Part shown: positions 1-7,967 of the stretch, piece after piece
How positions within the stretch are numbered: position 1 is the first letter of the stretch
How the letters are laid out: each line of letters starts with the position of its first letter
Assembly: GCA_014377535.1 (NCBI GenBank)
Contig: JACMPK010000086.1
Coordinates: forward strand, 1 to 57,047
Origin: Gemmatimonadaceae bacterium
Lineage (GTDB): Bacteria; Gemmatimonadota; Gemmatimonadetes; Gemmatimonadales; Gemmatimonadaceae
DNA length: 57,047 nt
Reading direction: 5' to 3'
Made by a program: the position numbers and the translations under genes
The notes under the pieces: model-generated
The model's database searches: none
The model's input: the letters and a program-made list of their open reading frames with translations, nothing else
What the model was told of the DNA's origin: nothing

Positions 1-1
1 G

Positions 2-100
2 ACCACCGCACAACGGCAGTTTGCAACCGTGCGGCTGGCGGCGCTTTCACGGTTGGAATCTGCTGCCCGCTCGATGCGGGAAGTGCAGGACGGTCGCTGA
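2..100 (+). CDS. C-terminal tail of an unidentified gene (partial)
   Basis: Reading from base 2, an open frame runs from the left edge to a TGA at 98-100. It encodes about 32 residues rich in Ala, Arg, Leu and Glu (for example RLAALSRLESAARS), with the heptad-like pattern of an amphipathic helix and mostly G/C third positions. It would be the end of a protein that starts outside the window. The family cannot be told from so short a piece, and a chance open frame is possible. Confidence 0.35.
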   Translation, partial: TTAQRQFATVRLAALSRLESAARSMREVQDGR

Positions 101-335
101 AAACACTCACGGCCGGCACTGGCAGGCAGACGAGGTGACGGTACGCGTGTTGTGCGCGTCACAGCGGTCGGCGACGGTTCGCATGGTTGTAGCGATGTGT
201 GTTACAATGCGTCCAGAAGGCATTTCCCGCAGATATTCATTTCATATCGGCTCCGTACCCGCGCCGGGTGTAGTGCAGTCCCGCATCCGGCATTCCGTTT
301 CCCGATGTGCACCGTGTTCGCAGGAAAGCGAGCGC

Positions 336-1349
336 ATGGGTGGAATTTTTATGGCCGCGCGTATTGAAAGCGATGTGAATGCTGGTTTTGTTGGATCTGA
401 AAGTCTGGCATGGCGTGGACCGCACGACTGGCATCAGGGTGAGCGCGTCTGGAGCACCACGAACGCTCATCTCGACGTCTGGATCGAGCTGCTGCATGCA
501 CTCGGGCTGGATCCGGCGGCGGTCCTGATGCCGACGCTGTGTGTGGACTTCAATGGCGACCAGTGGAGCTTCACCAGCATCTGCCCGTCGGATCTGTGGG
601 CGTGCTACGGTATCGCGGTCGAGGACCTCATCGTCTGGCGACCGTTGCTGGCGCATCTCGTGGAGCAACTCGATCGCGGCAACGCGGTGCTCGTGGAGGT
701 CGACGCGTTTCACTTGCCTGACATGATGGGCAGCAGCTACCAGCGTGAGCACGCAAAGACGCTCATCGCCGTGACCGGCTACGATCGAGACGCGCATCGC
801 ATGCGGTACCTGCACGGATCGGCGGGTGCCACGGTGGGTGGAGGAGACCTCGACGCGCTCATGACGGCGGGCATTGGCGGTGCGCAGCTGCCGCCACATG
901 CACAGATCGTGAAGCTCGACCGCATTGCACACCGCACCGTGTCCGAGCGCGCACAGGTCGGAGTCGCGCTCGCTCGTTTTCATGCGACCCGGATACCCGC
1001 GGCGAATCCCGTGCGGGCCTTCGGTGAGGCATTGCGCGCGCACGGTGCCTGGCTCGCCGGCGGCGACGCGGAGCACTACCAGCGCTGGGCGTTTGCGACC
1101 TTGCACCAGTGTGGTTCGTCGTTCGAGCTCGGTGCAGATGTCTGCGACTGGCTTGGTGCGCATGACGAGGCGGTGGGCGACGCGGCACGACACCTCCGCC
1201 TGCTCGCGCACTCGGCGCGTGGGCTGCATCAGCGACTGGTGCGCGTCTCGCAGTCCGGGCGCATGCCCGACGTGACATTGACGGTCGAGGAAATGGCGCG
1301 ATCGTGGGACGATACCATGGCGATTCTCAAGCCGCTCTACGCGAGTTGA
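336..1349 (+). CDS. DUF1839 family protein
   Basis: About 337 residues. The start at 336 is preceded by AGGAAAG seven bases upstream, which favours it over the longer open frame beginning at 21. The sequence resembles the DUF1839 family: a WIELLHALGLDP block near residues 49-60, VDFNGDQWSF near 70-79, VEVDAFHLPD near 120-129 and REHAKT near 137-142. From memory, DUF1839 genes often accompany amino acid:carrier-protein ligases with their acyl carrier protein and acyl-CoA dehydrogenase, and the fold may be cysteine-peptidase-like; the exact reaction is unknown to me. None of those partners is visible here, although the neighbouring part of the chromosome is outside the window. It converges on the aminotransferase gene with no base between the two stop codons. 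Family call fairly sure, function open. Confidence 0.75.
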   Translation: MGGIFMAARIESDVNAGFVGSESLAWRGPHDWHQGERVWSTTNAHLDVWIELLHALGLDPAAVLMPTLCVDFNGDQWSFTSICPSDLWACYGIAVEDLIVWRPLLAHLVEQLDRGNAVLVEVDAFHLPDMMGSSYQREHAKTLIAVTGYDRDAHRMRYLHGSAGATVGGGDLDALMTAGIGGAQLPPHAQIVKLDRIAHRTVSERAQVGVALARFHATRIPAANPVRAFGEALRAHGAWLAGGDAEHYQRWAFATLHQCGSSFELGADVCDWLGAHDEAVGDAARHLRLLAHSARGLHQRLVRVSQSGRMPDVTLTVEEMARSWDDTMAILKPLYAS

Positions 1350-2453
1350 TCAAGTCGTGCGCAGCATCGCCTCGAGGCAGCTGCGCACGGTGTCGAGGCA
1401 GCGTCGCAAGCCGGCCTCGGCATGATCGCCCATGTGCCCGATCCTGATCGTTGTCTCGCGCAGCGGACCGTAGCCGGCGCCGATCACGAATCCACTCGCG
1501 GCCACTGCAGCGGCGACCGCGCTGCCTTTCAGTGCAGCCGGCAGCGTCACACATGTGACCGTCGGCGAGCGTGCTGATTCCGGCGCGAGCACACTGAAGT
1601 CGGGATGCAGCTCACCGTGCAGCCGCGCAACCCACGCGACGGTCATCGTCTGCATGCGGAGATGCCGATCCCAGCGCGCCTCGATCCCTTCCACCGCGAC
1701 AAATTCGACCTGCTCCGCAAGCGCGTAGAACAGCGAGATGGCAGGCGTGCTGGGAGTCTGATTCTTCACGGCGTATTTCTCGAATTCGACGAGGTCGAAA
1801 TACGTGCCGCGATCGCTGTTTCCTGCCGCCGCATGGATGAACTGCTTGCTCGCCACGCCAAGCGCGAGGCCGGGGGGCAAGGCAAGCGCCTTCTGCGATC
1901 CGGTGAAGGCGAAGTCGAGGTTCCACGCATCGAACTCGAGGCGTGCGCCGGCGAGACCCGTCACGCTGTCCACGAGTATCACCGCGCCGTTCTCGTGCAC
2001 GACTCGGGCAATGCCTTCGATGTCGTTCAGGGCACCGGTCGACGTCTCGGAATGCGTGAGTGTCACGGTGCATGCACCCGTCGACTGCAGCAGCGCCGCG
2101 ACCTGTTCGGGAGTGTGATGCGAGCCGAGTGGCACATCATCACGCACGACGGTGCGACCGCAGCTCAGCGCAACCTGTGCAAACCGCTCGGAAAACGCAC
2201 CATTCACCAGCGACAGCACGGTTCCGCCCGGGGCGCAACGAATCGCACCCTCCATCATTCCCGTCGCCGACGCCGTGGCGATGTAAACGGGCCGCGCGGT
2301 GCGGAAGATGGGGCGGAGGCCGGCGTCGCACCGTGCGTAGATGTCCTCGAACGCCGCGCTTCGGTGCGGCAGCATCGGGCGCGCCATCTGCTGCAGGATT
2401 TCCGGTCGGACTTCCGTCGGTCCGGGAAGGAAGAAGGTGCCGTGATCGAGCAT
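1350..2453 (-). CDS. Class V aminotransferase (serine-pathway transaminase, alanine/serine-glyoxylate type)
   Basis: A 367-residue PLP enzyme of fold type I. It opens with the LPGPTEVRPE block (residues 9-18) typical of class V aminotransferases. It has HSETSTG at 134-140, the Asp-containing VDSVTG at 161-166 that holds the pyridine nitrogen, and the Schiff-base lysine K188 in TGSQKALALPPG. It is closer to the alanine/serine-glyoxylate group than to classical SerC. It is last in an operon with serA and a SerB-like phosphatase, and its ATG shares one base with the stop of the phosphatase (TGATG). Inference: it does the SerC step, phosphohydroxypyruvate to phosphoserine, as class V enzymes do in some archaea and bacteria. 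A glyoxylate or pyruvate transaminase role is the main alternative. Confidence 0.85.
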   Translation of the reverse strand: MLDHGTFFLPGPTEVRPEILQQMARPMLPHRSAAFEDIYARCDAGLRPIFRTARPVYIATASATGMMEGAIRCAPGGTVLSLVNGAFSERFAQVALSCGRTVVRDDVPLGSHHTPEQVAALLQSTGACTVTLTHSETSTGALNDIEGIARVVHENGAVILVDSVTGLAGARLEFDAWNLDFAFTGSQKALALPPGLALGVASKQFIHAAAGNSDRGTYFDLVEFEKYAVKNQTPSTPAISLFYALAEQVEFVAVEGIEARWDRHLRMQTMTVAWVARLHGELHPDFSVLAPESARSPTVTCVTLPAALKGSAVAAAVAASGFVIGAGYGPLRETTIRIGHMGDHAEAGLRRCLDTVRSCLEAMLRTT

Positions 2454-3100
2454 CAGGAGCCGAGAACGAGTGGGGTGAGCACCGCGAAACTCCGTACCTC
2501 GTCCGCCGCGACAGCAACGACATGCTCACGCCGCGCGACACCGGTGAATGCAACGAAGCGGTCGACATGCGGCACGAGCTCCGCGTCGGTGGCACCGTCG
2601 CCAACGGCGAGGATCGGACGCGGCAGGTTCAGGCGGCGCACGACCTCCGGCTTGCCACCGGCTCGTGCGAGCGGCGCGTCGCCGCGTACCGTGACTGCCA
2701 CGTCGGTCGCATCGTAATCGACGTCCACTGCGTGCACGCCCAGCGCCGGGATGCCGAGCCATGCTGACAAAGGCAGCAGCGCGTCGCGCAGGCCGCCGCT
2801 GACCAGGACCACACGTACACCGGCATCGCGCCAGACGGACACCGCTTCACGCACACCGGGCAGCGCCGTCCTGATGTACGCCGATGCGAGATCCATGATC
2901 TCGGTGCGAGTCGGCTTGATGAGCGAGAGCCGGCGTCCGTACACGGCGTCCAGCGGAACGCGCGCCTCCATCGCATCCGTGGTGAGTGCCACCACGGCGG
3001 CGGCAACGTCAGGCGTGCGTTGCGCCGCCAGCCAGTCGATGCCTTCGAGCTCGCTGACTGTCGAGTCGACATCGAGGATGACCGACTTGAAGCGCGTCAC
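2453..3100 (-). CDS. serB: HAD-family phosphoserine phosphatase
   Basis: 215 residues with all HAD motifs: DVDST at 10-14 (nucleophile D10, acid D12), the Ser of LVSGG at 101, Lys 150, and GDGATD at 167-172 for Mg2+ binding. The helical cap between residues 15 and 80 and the length match SerB-type enzymes, which hydrolyse L-phosphoserine to serine. The start overlaps the end of the FAD-dehydrogenase gene by four bases (ATGA), and its stop overlaps the aminotransferase start by one base, so the genes are probably translationally coupled. The position between SerA-type and aminotransferase genes supports the serine role. Another small phosphomonoester is possible from sequence alone. Confidence 0.85.
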   Translation of the reverse strand: MTRFKSVILDVDSTVSELEGIDWLAAQRTPDVAAAVVALTTDAMEARVPLDAVYGRRLSLIKPTRTEIMDLASAYIRTALPGVREAVSVWRDAGVRVVLVSGGLRDALLPLSAWLGIPALGVHAVDVDYDATDVAVTVRGDAPLARAGGKPEVVRRLNLPRPILAVGDGATDAELVPHVDRFVAFTGVARREHVVAVAADEVRSFAVLTPLVLGS

Positions 3101-4470
3101 AGGATGTTCCCTTGTGCCAACAGGTTATGCGGGTCCAGCTCATGCTTGATCGCACGCATCATGGCGCGTTGCGTCCCCGACATCTGCATCGGCAGCCAGC
3201 GCGACTTGATCTTCCCGATGCCATGTTCGGCTGCGACAGTGCCACCCAGGGCGATCACGTCACGCAACGTCTCGCCCACGGCATCCGTGATGCGCTCCAG
3301 CTCCGCGCTGTCGCGCGCGATGAAGTTCTGGTGCGGATGACCGTTGCCGGCGTGCCCGAACGTGACTGGTTGCGCAAGCCCACGACGCTCGACCGCGCGT
3401 CGTGACGCGGCAAGCGCATCGGCAAGATGGCGATACGGCACGGCCCAGTCAGTCGAGATGCGGCGTCCACCAGTCGCGCGATACGGCGCCGCGCGCTCAT
3501 GCATCGTGGCGGGCACCGCATGGCGCAACTTGCGAGCGTCGCGCAGCGCAGCCTCGCCCTCGTACACGCGAATGTCGTCGTCCAGCGCCGCGTGCGCCAT
3601 CGCGAGCTCGAGCCAGGCGTCCAGCGGCGGTTCGTCGGCTTCGCTGCCGGCAAGCTCCGTGTAGATCAATGCCTGCGCCGATGTCGCCCAACCCGGGTCT
3701 TGCACTGACGTGCGTGCGATGTCGAGTGCGCCGGCGTCGAGAAACTCCAGGCAGCGAGGTGCCAGTACGGCCGATTCCCGCGCCGCAATCACAAACGCGA
3801 GCGCGGCGGCTTCGGTCGGGAAGGGAATGCTGATCCCGATCACCCAGGCCGGCAGCGGCAGCAGTGACAACTCGGCCTCGAGAATGATGCCGAGTGTACC
3901 TTCGCTGCCCACGAACCAATCCACCAGATCGTGCACCGGTGCGTAGCCGACGGTGTTCTTCTCGAGCGATGGGCGCCTGAGTTCCAACACGTCGCCGTTC
4001 ATCAACGCCACCGTCAGCCCGCGCACATGCGAGCGGATCGCACCGTAGCGAAGCGAACGCGCTCCCGACGCGTTGCAGGCGATCGCGCCGCCGATGGTGC
4101 AGTCCTCTTCGCTGGTCGGGTCAGGAGCGAGCAGCCACCCCTCGGCCGCCAGCGTGCGCTTGAGCGGACCGAGCAGTTCACCCGGTCCAACGCGCACCGA
4201 CCGTGACGCGCGATCGATGTCATGAATGCCGCCGATCTCGCGCAGGGAAAGCAGCATGCCGCGATCGGTGAGCGACGCCGCGGTGGTACTCGTTTGTCCG
4301 CCCGCTGCGGTGACGGGTGTGCGGTCGCGCAACGCTTCATGCAGCAGCTGGAGCAGTTCCGCCCGCGACCGCGGACGTGCGACAGTGTCCGGGATCAGCT
4401 CCATCCCGGATGCGTCGCGACTCACACTCTGCCGCACGTCGAAGTCGGTCGTGATCAGCGCGTTGCTCAT
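3097..4470 (-). CDS. FAD-linked 2-hydroxyacid dehydrogenase (GlcD/D2HGDH-like)
   Basis: 457 residues of the vanillyl-alcohol-oxidase/GlcD superfamily. An N-terminal FAD-binding type 4 domain covers roughly residues 30-215 and includes SEEDCTIGGAIACNASG. The C-terminal substrate domain carries GHAGNGHPHQN near 372-382, EHGIGKIK near 415-422 and a closing LDPHNLLAQGNIL, all diagnostic of glycolate, D-lactate and D-2-hydroxyglutarate dehydrogenases. The ATG overlaps the serA stop (ATGA). In some bacteria SerA reduces 2-oxoglutarate to D-2-hydroxyglutarate to regenerate NAD+, and a D-2-hydroxyglutarate dehydrogenase recycles the product. The tight link here makes that the favoured role. D-lactate or glycolate oxidation cannot be excluded from sequence. 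Confidence 0.85.
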   Translation of the reverse strand: MSNALITTDFDVRQSVSRDASGMELIPDTVARPRSRAELLQLLHEALRDRTPVTAAGGQTSTTAASLTDRGMLLSLREIGGIHDIDRASRSVRVGPGELLGPLKRTLAAEGWLLAPDPTSEEDCTIGGAIACNASGARSLRYGAIRSHVRGLTVALMNGDVLELRRPSLEKNTVGYAPVHDLVDWFVGSEGTLGIILEAELSLLPLPAWVIGISIPFPTEAAALAFVIAARESAVLAPRCLEFLDAGALDIARTSVQDPGWATSAQALIYTELAGSEADEPPLDAWLELAMAHAALDDDIRVYEGEAALRDARKLRHAVPATMHERAAPYRATGGRRISTDWAVPYRHLADALAASRRAVERRGLAQPVTFGHAGNGHPHQNFIARDSAELERITDAVGETLRDVIALGGTVAAEHGIGKIKSRWLPMQMSGTQRAMMRAIKHELDPHNLLAQGNIL

Positions 4471-6113
4471 CCGCGCGCGGTGGACTCGCCTGGCGAACCG
4501 CCGTTGCCACCGCCGAAGCGCACGATGGTCGCGGTGCGCACATCCGGAAGCGCGAGCAGCCGCTCGCGCAGTGCAGGCGCCACGACGCCATTCACCGAGA
4601 TGGCCGCCAATGCCTCACCACCCTGCGCGAGGCGCGCCTGGTGGTACTCGGCGATGTTCACCTGTGCGTCGCCAAGTGCGGTGCCGACGCGGCCAATCAC
4701 GCCCGGCACGTCGTTGTTCGTCAGCACGATCATCGTCTGGCGCGGCGTGACGTCCACGTGAAAGGCGCCGATGCGCGTGACGCGGGGGACGGAGCCAGCC
4801 GGGGCCGTGGCGACGACGCCGATCTCGCGCACGCCACCACTCAGCGAGATGTCGAGCGTCGCGGTGCGGTCCTGGTCGGTCAGCTCACCGATCGAGAGTT
4901 CGATGCCGCGTGCTTCGGCCATCGCGCGCGCATTGATCAGATTCAGGCGACCATCATCGATGACGCCTTCGAGTATGCCGGCACAAGCCGCCGAGAGCAG
5001 GGCAGCGCCGGCGCCGATCAGGTCCGGGCTGACGCGGAGCCGCACACGCTGAATGATGCTGATGCCCTGATCCAGCAGCAGCGCACGGGCAATGGCAGCG
5101 GCACGCTGCGCGAGTACCAGCGCTGGTTGCAGGTCGCGCCACTCGGTACCGGTGACGGTGGCAACGTTCAGCGATCGGGTGAGCTCCCCGTTCAGGAGTG
5201 CATCACGAACGGCCTCGCAGACGTCCACCGCGACGTTCCGCTGCGCCTCGGCCGTCGAAGCGCCAAGGTGCGGTGTCAGCAGCACGTTCTGCAGCGCGCG
5301 GAGCGGGTGATCTGCCGGGAGCGGTTCCTGCGCGAATGCGTCGATGCATGCGCCCCGCAACACGCCGTTCTGTAGCGCGTGCGCGAGCGCGCCATCATCC
5401 ACGATGCCGCCCCGAGCGAGGTTGCAGAGCACGGCACCAGCAGGCATGCGCGCGAGCTCGCGTCGGCCAATCATGCCGGTGGTTTCCGGCGTCAGCGGCG
5501 TATGGATGGTGAGCACGTCGGCGTCGGGCAGCAGTGATTCCAGCGATGGTGCACGACGGATGCGCAGGGCGCGGAACCGCTCGTCGCCAACGTAGGGGTC
5601 GTAGCCAATGACGTCCATGCCGAATGCTAGCGCGCGCATCGCGACCTCGGACCCTATGCGGCCGACACCCACGATGCCGAGCGTGCGTCCTTTCAGCTCA
5701 CTACCGAGCAGCGCCGAGCGATCCCATTTGCCAGCATGCATCGAGCTGTCTGCGCGCACGATGTGACGGAAGAGTGCGAGCAGCGATCCGAACAGAAGCT
5801 CCGCGACGGCGACCGTGTTGCCGGCGGGTGCATTGATGACGGCCACGCCAAGTGCTGTCGCCGTCGCCATGTCCACATTGTCCACGCCGACGCCGGCGCG
5901 CCCGACGACGCGAAGCTTCGTGGCTGCACGCAACAGATCCCCGCTGATGCGCGATGCGCTGCGGCCGACGATGGCGTCATACTCGGGAATGCGTGCGAGC
6001 AGCTCCGCCGCCGTCAGGGTCGGCACCTCATCGACCTGCAGCCGCGATTCGGCCGTCAGCAGGGAGAGCCCATCAGGATCAATCTCGTCCGTCACCAGCA
6101 CGCGATAGCGCAT
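4467..6113 (-). CDS. serA: D-3-phosphoglycerate dehydrogenase
   Basis: 548 residues, the long (type I, Mycobacterium-like) form with an intervening domain and a C-terminal ACT domain. The Rossmann motif GIVGVGRIG lies at 146-154. The catalytic triad is R234 (in NLARGGIVDD), E263 (QEPLPADHP) and H282 (LLTPHLGAST). The last ~70 residues, with IVLTNNDVPGVIGRVG, form the ACT domain, which in relatives binds serine for feedback inhibition. It oxidises 3-phosphoglycerate to 3-phosphohydroxypyruvate with NAD+, the first step of serine synthesis. ATG at 6113 follows GGAG four bases upstream. It heads the four-gene operon serA-FAD dehydrogenase-serB-aminotransferase. Confidence 0.95.
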   Translation of the reverse strand: MRYRVLVTDEIDPDGLSLLTAESRLQVDEVPTLTAAELLARIPEYDAIVGRSASRISGDLLRAATKLRVVGRAGVGVDNVDMATATALGVAVINAPAGNTVAVAELLFGSLLALFRHIVRADSSMHAGKWDRSALLGSELKGRTLGIVGVGRIGSEVAMRALAFGMDVIGYDPYVGDERFRALRIRRAPSLESLLPDADVLTIHTPLTPETTGMIGRRELARMPAGAVLCNLARGGIVDDGALAHALQNGVLRGACIDAFAQEPLPADHPLRALQNVLLTPHLGASTAEAQRNVAVDVCEAVRDALLNGELTRSLNVATVTGTEWRDLQPALVLAQRAAAIARALLLDQGISIIQRVRLRVSPDLIGAGAALLSAACAGILEGVIDDGRLNLINARAMAEARGIELSIGELTDQDRTATLDISLSGGVREIGVVATAPAGSVPRVTRIGAFHVDVTPRQTMIVLTNNDVPGVIGRVGTALGDAQVNIAEYHQARLAQGGEALAAISVNGVVAPALRERLLALPDVRTATIVRFGGGNGGSPGESTARG

Positions 6114-6221
6114 TCAGCTCCAATGCAGGGTGGAATCGCGTGCCTTGCAGCGATTGATGGAAAGCTATCAAACGCGGCAACAGACCTCGGGTTCCGTCCC
6201 CAGGGCTGACGGGTGCGACGC

Positions 6222-6249
6222 AAAAAAGCCCTCGCAGGATTGCAAGGGC
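6222..6249 (-). terminator. Rho-independent terminator of the NlpC/P60 gene
   Basis: On the minus strand an 8-bp GC-rich stem (GCCCTTGC / GCGAGGGC, one wobble pair) closes a 6-nt loop and is followed directly by TTTTTT. It lies 25 bases after the stop codon of the NlpC/P60 gene and upstream of serA, so it should separate the two transcription units. Confidence 0.85.
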
Positions 6250-6274
6250 CATGTGGGGGACGCGATCGGTCAGC

Positions 6275-7012
6275 TCAGGGAATGAGGCCCGACAGCGAAG
6301 TCGAGGTATCAGCATCGGCTACCAGTCGCACGGCGCCGCGGAAGCGCTTCGCGCTTGTGTCGAGCAGGCTCTCGACGACCCCGACCCCGGGTCGACTCGC
6401 ATGCACGTATTTGCCATTGCCGGCGTAGATCGCAATGTGCGTGATGCGACGCCGGGTACCGAAGGTGAGCAGGTCGCCCGGCTTCATTCGATCCAGGTTT
6501 CGGCCGACACGAATGCCCGTGTACGCCTGCTCGTTCGCGGTTCGCGGCAGCTTCACGCTGAGCCACGACATCACATACTTGACGAGCCCGCTGCAGTCGA
6601 AGGCCTGACCAGGCGTCTCGGCACCCCAGATGTACGGTGTGCCGATCTGCTGGCGTGCAACGGACACAATGGAATCGCGAAGCACGTCTGCGGAGTCGGA
6701 CAGGAACGACGCCTGTGCAACGTCTGGAATGATCGGTGCCTGATTGCGTCCGGCGCGGCGGCTGCGGGCCCGGCGCGCTGCGGCGGAACCGAGGCGCGAA
6801 CTGCTGCGGCGAGCCTTGAGGCTGCGTGTCCGAGAAGCGGATGAACGGCGAGCCGTCGCCTTCGACTTGCCTCGCACGCTTGTTGCAACTGCCTTCTTGC
6901 CGCGGGGCTTTTCCGCTGCCGCGCGTTGGGGTGCGGCCATAACTATCGCGATCACGCTGAACAGCAGCGTGAGGCGACGGGCGGCACGTGCAAGTCGTAT
7001 AGGGATTGGCAT
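6275..7012 (-). CDS. Secreted NlpC/P60 peptidoglycan endopeptidase
   Basis: About 245 residues. An N-terminal signal peptide (basic start, then LTLLFSVIAIVMAA, cleavage near residue 33) is followed by a ~55-residue linker very rich in Arg, Lys, Ser and Ala. An NlpC/P60 domain then runs from about residue 110 to the end. The catalytic Cys is in FDCSGLVKYV (about C140), the His in THIAIYAG (about H192), and a third polar residue in YVHASRPG. Such enzymes cut D-Glu-mDAP or related peptide bonds in the cell wall. The open frame extends to a GTG at 7039, but ATG 7012 gives a proper signal peptide; neither start has a good ribosome site. Monocistronic, with its own terminator. Confidence 0.85.
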   Translation of the reverse strand: MPIPIRLARAARRLTLLFSVIAIVMAAPQRAAAEKPRGKKAVATSVRGKSKATARRSSASRTRSLKARRSSSRLGSAAARRARSRRAGRNQAPIIPDVAQASFLSDSADVLRDSIVSVARQQIGTPYIWGAETPGQAFDCSGLVKYVMSWLSVKLPRTANEQAYTGIRVGRNLDRMKPGDLLTFGTRRRITHIAIYAGNGKYVHASRPGVGVVESLLDTSAKRFRGAVRLVADADTSTSLSGLIP

Positions 7013-7337
7013 GACGGGAAGGGTAGCTGGACGGAACACCGAACAGAGCGGTCTGCAATTGACTTCTTTGGGGTGAACTGACCAGCTATTCAGCCCTTTT
7101 TTGTGTGCGCATCTGCCATGGTGACGATATGGCTCGGCAGTCCGTCACAAACGCCCGTTTCGCTAAACCATGCTCGCAATTGATCCGCGCCAGCTGTCCA
7201 GACGGACTACGCCAGTCCGCTTGTACTGCGCGCGTGAATCGGTCACCTTGTCATCCTTACTGTGGTCCCGCCTCGTGCGGCGATGTACATATGCCTCGGG
7301 ACGCCCGCGCGGAGTCCTCGTCTCCAGACCTGTAACG
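7013..7337. other. Divergent intergenic region
   Basis: 325 bases between two divergent genes, the NlpC/P60 hydrolase (minus) and the YfgM-like protein (plus), so promoters for both are expected. A TTGACT stands at 7059-7064 on the plus strand without a convincing -10 at the right spacing, and no other clear box is visible. Open frames here lack coding character. A GGGAAGGG octamer lies at 7016-7023 (plus strand). Confidence 0.5.
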
Positions 7338-7967
7338 ATGTCGGAATTCGAAGAGGGCGGGCTCGACTCGCTCACGACCTGGTTCAAGACCAACCAGAAG
7401 CTGATCTCCATCGTGCTGGGCGGCATGGTTGCCGTGGGACTGGGCGTGGTGCTCTGGCAGAAGTCCGCGCAGACGAAGGTGCAGAATGCCGAGCGTGCCT
7501 TCTTTCAGGCGCAGACGGCCACGGCGCAGAACCCGGCAAACGCCGTGGCCGAGCTGGGGAAGGTCGCAACGCGGTATGCGGGCACGTCGGCGGGTGATCG
7601 CGCCACGCTGCTGATGGCGCAGTCGATGATGACGCAGGGCAAGACGGCCGAGGCGATGAAGAAGCTCGAGGCGCTGAACTCAGGTGGGGGGGCGGAGCGT
7701 CTGGGCTCGACGCTGCAGACCCTGATGGCGGCCGGCTACGAGAACCTGAACAAGCCGGCCGAGGCCGCGAAGTCGTATCTGGCGGCAGCGGCGACGAGTA
7801 TCGGCGACGCGAAGGTGCAACGCCAGGCCGATGCGGCACGCTCGTACATGGCGGCTGGCAACACGACGGAAGCACTGAAGCTCTGGACCGAGCTCGCGAA
7901 GGATGAGCGCGGCGCGCTGGCGGCTGAGGCGCATGTCCGGATCGGTGAGCTGGCGGTGAAGCAGTAG
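7338..7967 (+). CDS. Membrane-anchored TPR protein, YfgM-like
   Basis: 209 residues when started at ATG 7338; the open frame continues upstream but without protein-like sequence. A cytoplasmic tail of about 20 residues (FEEGGLDSLTTWFKTNQK) is followed by a transmembrane helix (about 22-40). The rest is Ala-rich helical TPR-like repeats, for example GDRATLLMAQSMMTQGKTAE and ADAARSYMAAGNTTEALKLW. This matches the YfgM/tetratricopeptide-like single-pass architecture of proteins linked in E. coli to the SecYEG translocon and PpiD. No Shine-Dalgarno is obvious. Its end faces dapF across a 600-bp gap holding the putative dif site. The specific role is not proven by sequence. Confidence 0.75.
   Translation: MSEFEEGGLDSLTTWFKTNQKLISIVLGGMVAVGLGVVLWQKSAQTKVQNAERAFFQAQTATAQNPANAVAELGKVATRYAGTSAGDRATLLMAQSMMTQGKTAEAMKKLEALNSGGGAERLGSTLQTLMAAGYENLNKPAEAAKSYLAAAATSIGDAKVQRQADAARSYMAAGNTTEALKLWTELAKDERGALAAEAHVRIGELAVKQ

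Noticed and set aside
32-335. Promoter for DUF1839 at TACAAT (203-208)
   Set aside because: No -35 at 16-18 bases; the only TTG-type hexamer (187-192) is ten bases away.
237-1229. 330-residue minus-strand open frame opposite DUF1839
   Set aside because: Arg/His-rich shadow of the plus-strand gene, which shows family motifs and a ribosome site.
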